A stretch of 64,000 nucleotides of DNA from NCBI GenBank assembly GCA_024803745.1, contig JANJXV010000189.1:62001-126000 (forward strand), read 5' to 3'. A program made the translations under genes and the position numbers. Each line of letters starts with the position of its first letter. The stretch's first letter is position 1. Below, piece after piece: positions 44,176 to 55,529 of this stretch. Below the pieces are notes generated by a model. It was not told where the DNA came from, searched no databases, and saw only the letters and a list, made by a program, of their open reading frames with translations. The DNA is from Megascapheus bottae. Taxonomy: Eukaryota > Chordata > Mammalia > Rodentia > Geomyidae.

Positions 44176-45790
44176 CAACAGCTGTCATTGTGATATAGTG
44201 GCAGTAGCTCCCTAAGTTGTCTGGAAGTGCTCAGTGAAATTGGGTGCAAAATTCAGGAAGAAAGTTCAGCTCCTTGTATGCCCACATGGGCCTGTAGGAC
44301 TTTTCAACCTTCCACAGACTGGCTCTGTGGGATCCTGATTCTCAGTCTGTTTTGTGAGCATCTTCCTCTCTCTGATTGGGAATTTGAACTTAGATCTTTC
44401 AGAGATAGTGGCAAGCAGAGTTCCATAGTCAGTTGATCTACATACATGAGTCTGGGCTTGAGAAACAGCTGTACCTAGTCAAAGGGTCCAGAGCTGGCCT
44501 GGAGAACAGTCTGAGTGAGGAAGGGTAAAGCCCGCACCAGCAGCTTGAACATGACCTTGCATTTCCTTAGGCTCTGAGGATGATCTCTTCCTGTATCTCA
44601 TCAGTTTCTTTTAAGGAAAATCATTGTAAGAAAGGAAAAATTACTTGTAAATAAGATGATTCTATATGTGGAAGGGAACGGGAACCACAGAAAAAACAGG
44701 ATAAAGGATGAACTAATGTAACATGGATACTACTTGATAACATGTTAGATATGAACAATTTGTATGGGAGAAAATAGTCAGGGGTAAGGGAAAAAATGAG
44801 GGATGAGGTAACTGTTTAAAAAACAAATGCTTTTATTACCTTATTTGTATAACTGTGATCCCCCCAACTCATTACCTTTCCAATAAAATATAAAAGTTAA
44901 AAAAGGGCAAAACAATAAAAATTTCCATTTGCTAGAGTTTATTTTATAGTTCTGAGGTTTGAACTCAAGGGATTGTGCTTCTTAGACAGGCACTCTGAGC
45001 CATGCCCTTAGTCCATTTTGGTTTAATTTCTCATCAGATAGGATCTCACATGCTTGCTGGCCTATGCCAGGATCCTCCTGCTTAGATGTCCCATGTGGCT
45101 GGAATAATAAGCACACACCATTTGCCAGAGGGTCTCCACAACATTTTCCCCGGACGGATTCAAACTATGTGGTTCTCCCCGTCTAGGCCTCTCAAGTGGT
45201 TGAATCACAGGCATGAGCCATCACGCATTCCTGGGAGAGCTGTTTTTTAAGTGCCTGCTCTTAAAAAGTTTATTAGATGGTCTATCAGGAAGGTAGGTTA
45301 AAAGACGTTTGTTATTCCATGTTACTAAATATTAATTACAGTTAGGCATGTTAGGAGCACAGCTCCAAAATATGACAGAAGCCAAGCTGGTTTCTTGATG
45401 CAGCTGGAACAGGTGAGCTGGATGTATAAGTATGTACACTGAAGTTCTGTGGTCTGTGATTCTCTTTAAGGTGGAACAGAGACAGAACTTATTAGAGTGA
45501 GCAGCATGAGAGCAAGGCGCAGTCCTAAAGGTGATAATGACCTTGGAAGTGACCTAAAGCTCACACTAGGGTTTGAGGGTACAAATCTGATTAGGATGTG
45601 GGAAGTCTGTACATATGCCTTTTGATAGACTGGGGATTCAAGACCCCTGTCCTGTGGGACATGAGGTGGTGTGAACAATGAAAGAGAGAATGAAGATGAA
45701 TGATATGGTGGGAAAAAAAATAGAATTCATTTTGAAGACAATAGTGAAAAATGGTTCTACAATTCCATGTCTAGTAACTGAGTGTACTCA
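42310..45790. repeat. Left copy of a ~3 kb duplicated non-coding module
   Basis: Colinear with ~50770-53670. Shared landmarks: atagtctggattctggccgt, the tttatctttcccgatctgtg run, gggttaatataaggacaagc, aatgcctccataatggct and gtctagtaactgagtg. The copies are roughly 75-85% alike by eye except for an internal island (42706-43318) that is nearly identical. The left copy alone carries a (GA)n run at 44121-44172. No coding exon recognised. Confidence 0.75.
44121..44172. repeat. (GA)n microsatellite
   Basis: About 25 GA units preceded by a purine-rich run. Confidence 0.95.
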
Positions 45791-46010
45791 TGTCCAAGGA
45801 AGTTTGGATTTGGATTCATTCACATTTAGGGAAGAATCTTTGGTCTCTATAATGCTAAGAATGATTTATCTTCTTAAGAGTCAAAGAAGGGCATTTATTG
45901 GGCCTCAATTTCTCAGCATTTACAGGTCCCTGCGATTCCTCCTTTCTTATTATTTGTGACAGCATGATTTTGGTTTCTCTCTGAACTATCATATGCTGGA
46001 TGCTAGAAGA

Positions 46011-47633
46011 TCAACATTTAAATAGGCAAGGAGCCAGCAGAATGATTCCTATTATGGAAACTACTGGGCTCAGAAGGGGCCAAAGCCAGGAAAACCATTC
46101 TGTAAGACCCCAGTTATTACTGATGTTTAACTTTCCCAACTCCTTTTTGAGCTGCTCTAGCTGGTTTTGGATTTTTTGAGAATTGTCAGTAATATTAAAG
46201 CAACACAATCCTTCAAACTGTTCACACCCTAAGTGGTTTTTTAACAGCAAATAATCGATGGCAGCTCGATTTTGTAAAATTCCTGTTCTTAACTCCTTCA
46301 TTTCCTGATTTATTTCTTCCAAAATTATAGCTGTGACATTTGTCACCTTGCTGAAAACACAAGCCAGCCTGCTGAGTTCTTTTTGGACACCGACTACAAG
46401 TCCAGGGACAGGCAGAATAAAAGCTGCAGCTACAGCCATATCAGCAGTATTTAACAGCACAAGGTTGTCATCGCAGTCTGCAGGAAGATCACGCCTCACA
46501 CGTCTCTTATTCTGATGGATCAAGTTACTAAGTAAAAGAGGTACTATTCTCCCAACATAACAGAGTCCTGAATAATCTCTCTTTAGGGCACGGTATGCTT
46601 TTCCTTCACAGAAGAAAGACCAACCAATGCCAAGTCGTTTTCCTTTAGGTACACTAAGTCTTGTTACAGATGAGCAGTCACTAAGGTCATGCACACAGTT
46701 AAAACACAAGCACTCGTGGTGGACGACTATAAACTCAAGATCTAAAGTTAATTCATTTTCTAAGATCTCTTCTTCTTGCTGACTAATTTCATCTTGGGTT
46801 ATATTTTTGTACCCATTTAGACTAATAGCTAGTCCTACTAAATTCTGTGTGAGAATATTTTGCACAGAAGTGCCTTCCTTGACACAAAAGGAAGTCTTAT
46901 TCATGGTATTAACAGCCAATTGAAGCCATAAGTTTGGAGAACTGGTCAATTCTGACTCAGGGGCCAAATGCACAGTGACATTTTTTCCTATAAGAACTTT
47001 ATCTTGTGGGTAACCCTTCTGTATTTTGGAACAATTATATTTTCCTTCATCACTGGGAGAAGCCATGCGTTTAACTATACCAAACTGGACATTATCTGTC
47101 TTAGACTGATCAGAGGTGTTTATCCAGGGTCCCCCAAGCTCTTTTTGACTAAATATTTGAACTCCATCTTTATACCAATGGACAGGTCCCATTTCTGAGT
47201 TGTTACATATCACAGTACAATTTAAGTACAAAGGTCTATCCAGCATAGGGACCCCCCAAACGGAGGCTTGTATTGAACAAGAGGCACTGGCAGTATGGAT
47301 AAGAGCCATCATCATTACAAACAAAGCGATTGTATTAATCTTTTGTCCATTTTCCTCTAAGTGTCTCTCAGCTTCTTGAGAAAGCCTGTTTACTTGTCCC
47401 CAGGTGGGAATGGCCACAGAGCTGGTTCTTGCAGTTCTCCCCAGGCTTTTTGGTATCCTCATCTTCTTGAATGTTTGATCCAGGTGCTCCTCGGTGTTGG
47501 GTGATTTTCTCTTCATCTCTGGGTTTTCATTTTCAGGCTGGCAGCCAGATGTCTGCAGAACCTGTGGACACACGAGCATAACCATGACCCCATACTTTGA
47601 CAGTCCCAGGTTTCCTGTCATTATCAGTGTCAT
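46011..47633 (-). CDS. Intact endogenous retroviral envelope ORF (540 codons)
   Basis: An uninterrupted Env frame. A long basic leader (about residues 1-100, with PTWGQVNRL as in betaretroviral leaders) precedes a hydrophobic signal segment (101-118). The surface part has many N-x-S/T sites and an Ig-like Cys139-Trp153-DEGKYNC201 pattern. A furin-type site RRVRR sits at 377-381, a hydrophobic fusion-peptide-like stretch at ~396-418, an LQNRAAIDYLLL heptad region at 453-464, a CX6CC motif at 470-478 and a membrane anchor at ~514-536. The protein ends four residues after the anchor, so it has almost no cytoplasmic tail. The remaining provirus is decayed, which makes preservation of this frame notable; it may be a recent insertion or a co-opted host envelope. 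Expression is unknown. Confidence 0.9.
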   Translation of the reverse strand: MTLIMTGNLGLSKYGVMVMLVCPQVLQTSGCQPENENPEMKRKSPNTEEHLDQTFKKMRIPKSLGRTARTSSVAIPTWGQVNRLSQEAERHLEENGQKINTIALFVMMMALIHTASASCSIQASVWGVPMLDRPLYLNCTVICNNSEMGPVHWYKDGVQIFSQKELGGPWINTSDQSKTDNVQFGIVKRMASPSDEGKYNCSKIQKGYPQDKVLIGKNVTVHLAPESELTSSPNLWLQLAVNTMNKTSFCVKEGTSVQNILTQNLVGLAISLNGYKNITQDEISQQEEEILENELTLDLEFIVVHHECLCFNCVHDLSDCSSVTRLSVPKGKRLGIGWSFFCEGKAYRALKRDYSGLCYVGRIVPLLLSNLIHQNKRRVRRDLPADCDDNLVLLNTADMAVAAAFILPVPGLVVGVQKELSRLACVFSKVTNVTAIILEEINQEMKELRTGILQNRAAIDYLLLKNHLGCEQFEGLCCFNITDNSQKIQNQLEQLKKELGKLNISNNWGLTEWFSWLWPLLSPVVSIIGIILLAPCLFKC

Positions 47634-47639
47634 CCTTCC

Positions 47640-49136
47640 ACTATACAGATTGACATGAGAACTGACATTTTCTCAGATCCTTCCGATGTTTATCTGCTGC
47701 TGAAGTATTGGATGGAAAATTTAAATGTTCAGTATTAAGGGTATATAATGCCCTTTGGGGGCCTTTTGCCAGATATCTCTGGTGTTTAAACCTCTGGAAC
47801 TGATTCTAGGGAAAATGAGGACTGGCTAATAGGAGCACAGGTAGAGTAGGCTGCAATAATAGATTAGCCTGATTACAAGTTAAATGATATTTGGTCTTTA
47901 AAGCACAGGCATACATTGAATTGTGCTCCTCTGTAGCTTGAATGAGTAAAGGACAAATTAACCTATCAACAAAATCAGGTTATGTCTGTGGCCGGTAGGT
48001 TAGCATTATAAGCCGAGGAGCCCATGTCATGGTAGGACTTAATATCATAGTTCGTAGTTGTTCAGCCACCTGCAGTCACAACCCTTGTCCAGTTAGCTGA
48101 TCTGCCTCAGTTTTTATGAAAGGCTGGGTATGTTGGTTTTTTAGGCCTTGGCTATGAGCTTCTTCACTCCACCATATTTTTAAATTATAGATATTGATTG
48201 GATTCTAGACAGATTTTGACCAAGTTTTCCCAGTTTTGGGGAATTAGATGCTCATTCTCTGCTAGTCCCCTGAGAATGCCCATAGTGTAAGTAGAGGTGG
48301 CTCCGTGGGTGCTTATGGCCTGTTTAAACTCTCACAGGTTCTTATAAGATAGTGCATCATACACGATATGGAACCAGCCTTCCTGGCAATGCCACACTCC
48401 CCTGGGTTAGTTGTTTGTAATCTAATCGGCACCACCAAAGGCGTAGAAACAAAAGCTTCCAATTCCCCTTGCAGTTGAGCCCACCAGATTCAGTGAGAAA
48501 CAAGGAACCTGCTTGGCCTACGACAGTTGGCAGATGGCAGCGCTGGAGGGCGCTGAGGGGTCTCTCATCACTAGAGTGGCAGGAGGAAGATTTTTTTTTT
48601 CTCATTATCCTCCAAGGGTTCACATTTCCCAGGTTCCTTGTTATCAGATCTAGAGCCTTCTGTCACATTTTCCTGCCCTTTTCCCCAAGGCTCAGAGGTT
48701 TTAAGTCACATCTTTTTGCTCTTTGCCACAAGACTCACAGTTCCTGGTCACATCTCCCTGCTCTTTTTCACAAGATTCAGAGCTTTTAGCTACATCTTTT
48801 TTGGTTGCACAGGAGCCTCCTGCACAGGCCCATACTCTGTGGGCTGAGGAACCTGAAAAGACTCCAACTCCGTTGTACTTAAATTGCCTGAAAACTAAAC
48901 TTTGAATGGGATTTTCCTCCAGAGGCTTTGGGCCATACAAAATGATCATACAATCTCCCTCTGCCTCTGCACACACAGCCAGCACTCCTTGCGGAGGCAG
49001 CAGATGACCGACCATGCTTTCCTACGTTCCAGGTCAATTTCTCAATTTCTCCATATCCCTTTTCTTTAATTTCATCCCTGACTTTGTCAACAACATGCTC
49101 AAGATAGCCGGTCCTTTTGCTCTGCGTTAACCCCAT
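47640..49136 (-). pseudogene. Decayed gag region of the env-bearing provirus
   Basis: The minus-strand frame starting at 49136 opens MGLTQSK, a typical myristoylated Gag start, and shows a matrix-like helix (LEHVVDKVRDEIKEKGYGEI). Frameshifts follow: the frame slips near 48960 into KPLEENPIQSLVF and a repeated acidic/Cys segment. Sequence down to 47640 shows no intact protease or polymerase, so most of gag-pol is deleted and env lies unusually close to gag. Confidence 0.65.
48662..48800 (-). repeat. Tandem 42-bp repeat within gag remnant
   Basis: Units start at about 48662, 48705, 48747 and 48789, each beginning (plus strand) gtcacatct..tgctcttt. On the minus strand each encodes about 14 residues of the form ESC.KEQ.DVT. 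The unit length is a multiple of three, so repeat changes keep frame. Confidence 0.8.
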
Positions 49137-49349
49137 TGGTTACCCTGGCCGTCCTGAAGCATGTCCTGGCGTGGGTTCCTGGACCATGAACTCTTCAGTG
49201 TTCCGAGGCTGACTTCCCAAGTCCTTCGGTTCCCCTTTTCTTCACCTCTCCTCGAGCCCAACAGATGTTGCAAACTGCCACGGCTGCCTTTTCCCACCTT
49301 GACTAGGTGCAACACAGGGATGGAAACTGGACCATGGAATTAGTTTTCA

Positions 49350-49560
49350 GGGCACCGGGGGGCCTGTGCCTCTTGCCAGCAACAGACTGCCCAAGGTCCC
49401 ACTAACAAGGTATTTATTGAGTATCAGACAGGGAGTCATGCAGGAGGTAAAGTAGCAATCTCTTTGAAGTTACAGATAAAGGCAAGTCAAACAATCTCAG
49501 GATGAGTGATGTCCTTATCTTAGGAGGTAGAGGTAAACAGAAAACAACCACATTTATTAT
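49350..49560 (-). mobile_element. Possible LTR remnant upstream of the gag start
   Basis: Minus-strand sequence contains a TATA-like aagataagg and, about 120 bp on, tcaataaatacc (a polyadenylation signal), then a GGTGCCCTGAAAAC stretch that may be a worn primer site. Exact ends and a partner 3' LTR were not found, so the call is tentative. Confidence 0.35.
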
Positions 49561-50770
49561 TTTTTTGTCAGTCCTGGGGCTTCACTGCACCTAAATCTGA
49601 ATCATCTTGAACTTTAAATCAAAGAGTGATTTATAAGCAATGAGAGTGAGAGAGAGAGGGAGATAGGAGAGAGAGAGAGAGTTTTATAAAGGCAGAGAGG
49701 TTTGGAAATCCTTTTTACAGAGCAAAGTGCAGGGGGATGAAGATTCTGAGCTATGCAGGGCCATGAGTTGCAGTGACAGCAAACTGTAGGCCAAATAGGC
49801 AAGACAAAATACCTTCTTGTCTTTCTGTGTTTTCTGGGAAGCCTGGCAGGTATCTGCTCAGTTTGGAAGGTCCAGAGAATAAGGCAGACAGACTTTAGAA
49901 GCCATGTGACTTGCCACCCCTGAAGCCATGGGTGAGGCCGTTGTGTGTCCTGAGTAACATGCAGCTGGGATGGCCTCATTGCAGCTGACTCTGGAAATAG
50001 ACGTATACACCTGGTATCTTGTCTTGATGGCTCATGTATGGGCACGTCAGAGCACTGTGGGGCAGGCACATTGGCCAGGAATAAGGGGGAAGAGAGAAGG
50101 TCCAGAAACAAACCAGAAAGGTTAGAATCTGCCTTAAAGCCCAGAGAGAAGATGGAAACATCAAGGTTTAAAAGTTGCCTAAGCGTCCCATGATCGGGAA
50201 AATGCCATTACTGAACGTCCAAGGCAGCTCTAAGTCACAACTTGTGTACTTTAGGCACTGGAGAGTGTAGGAAGAGGATAGCTCAGTGGATTGGCATTCC
50301 TCAGCTAGTCAAAGGGATCAAGAGTTAAGGACAGGAGGATGTGGCACAACTGGGAGGGGTAGGTATATGAGAACAGCATGGCAGGACAATATCTTCCTAA
50401 TGGAGACCCTGCAGGAGGAAGGCACATTCAAATCCAGCGCTGCAAGGAGTTCCCTTTAGTAATGTCCACTGATTGTCTCAGCTACTCTGGAAATTAGGGA
50501 AGAAGAATTTTTTGAACACATGAGTCCATGGACAGGCTGGGCAGCATAAGGATACCCTCTACCCTCAAAAGGTGAAACTACATTGGCAAGATAAAAGAAG
50601 GGCCAAAGACTGGGTTTGTCTCCTTTCCCTCTATCTAACATCATGTCTGTTCTCAGAACTTGCAATGGGCATGAGTCCTCTGTGTTTCTAAGCCTACTTC
50701 CTGGGCTTTCACAATGATGGGAATGAACAGGGTGCTAAAGGAAACCTTTCCCTCATGGTTGGGTTGGGCT
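49560..50770. other. Unassigned stretch between provirus and duplicated module
   Basis: Contains a short SINE-like stub (gtcagtcctggggcttcac), a GA-rich tract (49645-49680) and otherwise unrecognised sequence. Confidence 0.4.
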
Positions 50771-53670
50771 AGTCTAAGAGACTGAAGAAACTAGCAACCT
50801 AAACATTTGCCCATAGTCTGGATTCTGGCCGTTTTCCAGTGCTCCCTGGGTTAGAATAGATTGAGGGGCAGAGTGCTCAAGATGCTGTGACAGAGTACCA
50901 GGAAGTACTGGCAGAAATATGTTTTCCTTAGGTCTCTTTGCAAAGAATTATAAGAGAAAGGAGATTGATTTGCATGACCATTGCTGGCTTAGTGTAGTTT
51001 GGATTTTTGGGCTGGTGCCCTGGTCCAAGATGTCCTACTGCTGCTACTGCTGAATTATCTGCTGTCCTTCCCTTCTCAAGCCCCAAGAGTCCAGAGTATC
51101 TCAGTGTCTCCCACCTCTGCCATTTCCATGACCATCTTCTACCTCAAGGAACCATTTACTGGGGGCTCAGGTTTATCTTTCCCGATCTGTGTTTCTAACA
51201 GGCTTGGCATCATGGCCTAAGGCCAGTGGTAATAGGTTCCAGCTATAGTAGGTTTGCTGTGTGCTGAGGCAGTAGCTTCTCTCCTCCATGGACACATTCA
51301 GCTTGAGTGAGACCCACCCTGGAATTGTGGGGGAGGGTGTAGGATGCCTGATCCTGAAGGATGAGCCTCAGTTCCTATAGTCCCTGTCTGTGGAGGGGGA
51401 TCTGACTCTTCACTCAGGCAGGGAAGGGTTAATATAAGGACAAGCTCAAGGATGATGACTTCTCAAGAGACCATCTGACACTGCCCCAGGTAAGCTAGAA
51501 GCATGCTCTTTCCCCTCCAGGAGACCACCTGACATGCTCTTTCTCCCTGACACTGCCCTAAGGTGAGCCAGAACCATGCTCCTTCCGAAGTCATGAGGGC
51601 CTCTGGGGCTGAGTTATCTCTTCTTAACCCATGGGCCACTCATCAGACTCATGCCTAGTTACTGCCTGGAGTCTTGCCTAATGTACATTCTACTCTCAGG
51701 AAGATGGTGATACGGGTGTTATGAGCTCCTATTCAGTCATAGGCAGGAATCTGGGACTCCCCAGAGGGTGTAGAAAGGGTCTGAGGTGTACCCCTGCTAT
51801 CCTGCAGTGTGGTGCTGAACAGGCTCCTGAAGAATCATAAGACAACAGAACTGGGCATTGGCAGCCTTGCTAGTGTAAGGGGCCTCTCGCCGGGCCAGAC
51901 GGTCTTGCCTTTTGGAGATGTCTCCTCCAAACAAGGCTACCTACCACCTGTGCGGAGGTGCTGTAAGATCTGATGGTCACGTAGGGCCTTCTAGGTTCTC
52001 ATGAAGATGGAATATGAGCAGGACATTGGGACAGCTTCTCTTGGGTGCCTGTACCTGCTGTTTTTGTATCCTGGGAATGCACGTGTCTCTGGTTGTGTTA
52101 TCTGTGTCTCTGGGCACACCTGGGAAAACCTCCTAGAAATCATGGCAGTCTATCTCTAGTTCTGCTTCCCCACACTGAGCTCCCAGTGCTTGGCCCGCAT
52201 CAGGACTGGGATAAACCTGAGCATGACATGAGTTCTGAGCTCCCGCTCAGAAGTCCTAGTGTCTGGCTTGTTGCTCTTGTTCCCTTCCATTCAGTGAACT
52301 TTGATGGTTGTATTTATTTTTTACTTTATTTGAAGTTCACCCTACACAAGTAAGTAATCTAGATGTCAAATATAAACCAAACTAATATTGGAGCAGGCCT
52401 TTTCTATTGACAGTCTTACAATGTTCCCCACTCTGGCTTTGAACTCCTAGACTCCACTCCTCCTTCCATCTTCAGAGTCAGTGGGACCACAGACAAATGC
52501 CTCCATAATGGCTTGGAGATAGCCTTCTCCCCTGATACTCTCTGGGAAAGAATGAGCAATCGTATTGATAACAAGTACTGGCTCTCCCTCATTCCTGAAT
52601 ATTTTATAGCTAAACCCATGAAGTAACCACAAAGCACAGGTGTCTGTGTGGTCAAAAGCCGTCGGGTGGGATATCGGCAGCAGCTCCATGAAGTAACTGG
52701 AAGTGCTCAGGGCCAGGAGCGGTAACATGAAGTTGGGTTTTCTTAGGCCCCAATGCAATCTCTTCCTGTTGCTCATCAGTTTCTTTGAAGGAAAAGTCAT
52801 TTAGAATAGGTAAAATTATCATTTGGAAGAGGTTTTTTTTTTTATAGTACCAAAGTCTGTTCTTAAGTCTGTGCTTGTTAGGCAGGCACTCTGACACTTG
52901 AGCCATGCACCTACCCCATTTTCCTTTACTCACCAGACAGGACCTCACATTTTTGGTGGTCTATGCCAGGATCTCCCACTTACGTGTCATCTGTACCTGT
53001 GGTAACAAGCACACACTTGCAGTTCATCTGAGATTTCCGCAGGTTGATAAGGTATAGTTCTCCTAATCTAAGCCTGTCAAGTAGGTAGGATTACCGGCAT
53101 CCCTATGAGAGGTGTTTCTTAAGTGCTTGCTCTTGAAAGGGTTAGGTGCTCCATTTGAACTCTTAGTCGATGAGATTTATCTTAGCAAGCCCATGGTGGT
53201 AAATCTTAACATTTTCAAATGTGGGCATGTTGGGGCACGAACTCAATTATAGAAAGACACTGAGCTGGACCTTGGCTAGAGCTGGCACATGTGAACTGAG
53301 TGTGTGGACCCCTGGGTTGTGGTCTAATGAATTACTTCAATGTGGAGAAGAGCTTAGCAGAGTGGAGCAGCTCAGGACAGCAGGTAGACAAGGTGCAGGC
53401 CCAAGAGCGTAAAGGACTTTGGAAGTGGACTCGAGCTCACACTAGGGTTTGAGGGTGTAGATCTTGTTAGGCTGAGGGAAGGTTGGACATGTGCCTTTGT
53501 GGAAATTGTGCTGTGGATTCAAGGCCATTGCTCCTACTCTGAGACACCTGGTGGCCAGACCATTGGAAGAGAGAAGGAGGGTGGCTGATATTATTGAAAA
53601 AATAAAATTGATTCTGCAGACAATACTGGGACATGGGCTTCCAATTCCAAGTCTAGTAACTGAGTGAAAG
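50770..53670. repeat. Right copy of the ~3 kb duplicated non-coding module
   Basis: Partner of 42310-45790 in the same orientation, about 8 kb downstream. The intervening segment contains the env-bearing provirus. It also contains TATA-like ttaatataagg followed by a CCCCAG/gtaagc junction (51430-51495), which looks like a possible untranslated first exon. Confidence 0.75.
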
Positions 53671-54119
53671 TAGCTTTTGGTCCCTCCTTGTAGAGTTTTG
53701 TCCACTTGTTTACTTCCTTGGGCTGAGGATGTAAACCAGGTAGAGCCCAGCAGGCTCCTTCTGCAGCCAGCATCAGTTTCTTCCTTTCTTGGTGAGCCAT
53801 GAGTCTCTGCTGGTTTCTTCCTCTGCCTAGGAAAGTGTTGCCTATTTGTCTTGACTCCAGGCTGCAGGCCTAGGCAGCATCGTGACAAATGGTCTCCTGC
53901 TGCGCACCGAGATGCTTTGAACTGCCTGTATGATATGCTCTTCAGTCCTCCCTGCAGGGAGGTGTGTGAGGTGAGTCATGTGAGAGGGACACCACTCTTT
54001 AGCATTTTGATGGAGAGATGCTCCTTATGGAAAGGAAGGCACATTTTCTTTCCTACCTGAACAAACACAACCAGGTCAGTGAGTACAATGTGCAGACTTC
54101 CAAATCCTGTAAACACTTG

Positions 54120-54420
54120 TATTCTTTTTTCCATATATTTTTATTGTAAGTAATAGAAGGGTTACATTATATTCACCAGAGAGAAGGTGTGTTACTTCAC
54201 AAACATTGATACCCTTTCTCATGTCATGGTCCCCATTTCCCTCCCCCCACCCTCACCCCTCATCTTGTTCCCCTCCCTTCCCTATCCTATTTCAAACAAC
54301 CAAATACACATATATACACTGTATCAGTTAACAAGGTGAAATACTGTAACAATATGAGATAACCAAGGGACAGCAAAAGAGATGAGAGATAACATAGTAC
54401 ATTAAGAACAACAATCACTC
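54120..54420. repeat. Interspersed repeat, LINE 3'-end-like
   Basis: The segment with tttattgtaagtaatagaagggttacattat and a following C-rich run resembles other AT-rich segments at 57.4, 59.8, 61.0, 61.4 and 61.8 kb that share variants of ttcaattcaacatg and tatgagtacaatg. They look like antisense L1 3' ends, but the family is not certain. Confidence 0.4.
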
Positions 54421-54568
54421 ATTATATGGCTTTTAAAACACTTGTATCTTTACAGAGTGTGGTGCCCAGTCTCAAGCTTTATCTTCTTATCATTGCTGTG
54501 TCAGTTTTGGCCTCTGGAATAGCACCATTTAAAGAGGGTTCTCTTCAACAGGATATGTGGCCATAGTC

Positions 54569-54989
54569 TGTTGGGGACCGACTGTGGGGTCAGTGACCGT
54601 GACTGTGGGGTCAGTGACCTTGGACCCGCACAATTGAGTACACAAGGAAGTAAGCTCTTATCATGATTTTGGGCTGTGTCCATAGCTTCTCATTTAACCT
54701 GTTTGGGACTTGATAGCTTCTCATTCAACCTATTTGAGACTTGATACTGTTTGTAGGAATGTAGCCCCTGGCAGTTCCCTAGTTTAAAGAAGTGTATTTA
54801 AGGTCAGAACTGGAAATAAACTGGGCTACGGTCTTGGGCTACAGGCTTCTTAAGCTGTGGCTCCTGATTTGGGCTGTAGCCCTCCTGAACCCCATCTGTT
54901 TGTCTCTCTTCTATTTTTTCCTAGTCCTTGCCCCCTATTTCAGGAATCCCAATCTGCGAACCCTGGTTTGCTGCCGGCTGGCCTCGGCA
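54569..54989 (+). mobile_element. Solo LTR of a class II ERV with 6-bp target duplication
   Basis: Begins TGTTGGGGACCGACTG and ends GGCCTCGGCA, flanked by atagtc at 54563-54568 and 54990-54995. It contains a TATA-like gtatttaagg, an aataaa signal (~54826) and a short internal tandem repeat (gactgtggggtcagtgacc, twice). Six-base duplications and TGTTGGG starts are typical of ERVK/IAP-type elements. No internal retroviral sequence, so recombination between two LTRs has left one. Confidence 0.85.
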
Positions 54990-55399
54990 ATAGTCCATGC
55001 AATGTACTAGCTTTCTGAGTGAGCATTGAGGTCAATAAGTGCCAGGCCTTGTCCTGAGTAAGAGGGGAGGCAGTCAGGCCATCCGTCCAGCTGTAGATGA
55101 AGTCTAGCTGATCTTAGTATAAGAAATGTTCTAGATCTAGTTTGAGACCTTTTGGGGAAAATATCTCTGCTTTGTTTATAGGTCATTGCTATCCCACTCT
55201 TGACATTTTGTATACATTCCTGGTGTCCTGAAGGTATCAGCAAGGGCTAGATGACCCTGATCGTGGTGGAGGACTATGTAGGTGAATGTGCATTGGTATC
55301 TAGTGACCATGACTCACCAGCTCCCTTTTCTCAGCTTCACACTTTTCTTAACCAATTGGAAGGAGAAGATAGGAGCTGAGTATAGGAGGAGCCTCATCC

Positions 55400-55529
55400 A
55401 TGGTAGCACTTCCGGCTTGGAGAAGCCACACTACTTATTCAGACCACAGGCTCTGAATTCATCCTACAGAGTTCCAAGTCAGGTACCGTCGCCGAGGAAG
55501 CAGAGTTGCCAGGACTGGTATGCTCTGGT
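55400..55529 (+). other. Possible untranslated exon ending at a strong donor
   Basis: Sequence ending ggactggtatgctctg is followed by gtaagtaatg, a consensus 5' splice site, and lies upstream of the Sema4d-like exons in the same orientation. An acceptor was not defined, so this is only a candidate 5' UTR exon. Confidence 0.25.

Noticed and set aside
52416..52948. Overlapping minus-strand frames of 79-117 codons
   Set aside because: They fall in the diverged duplicated module, are not preserved in the partner copy and show no domain.
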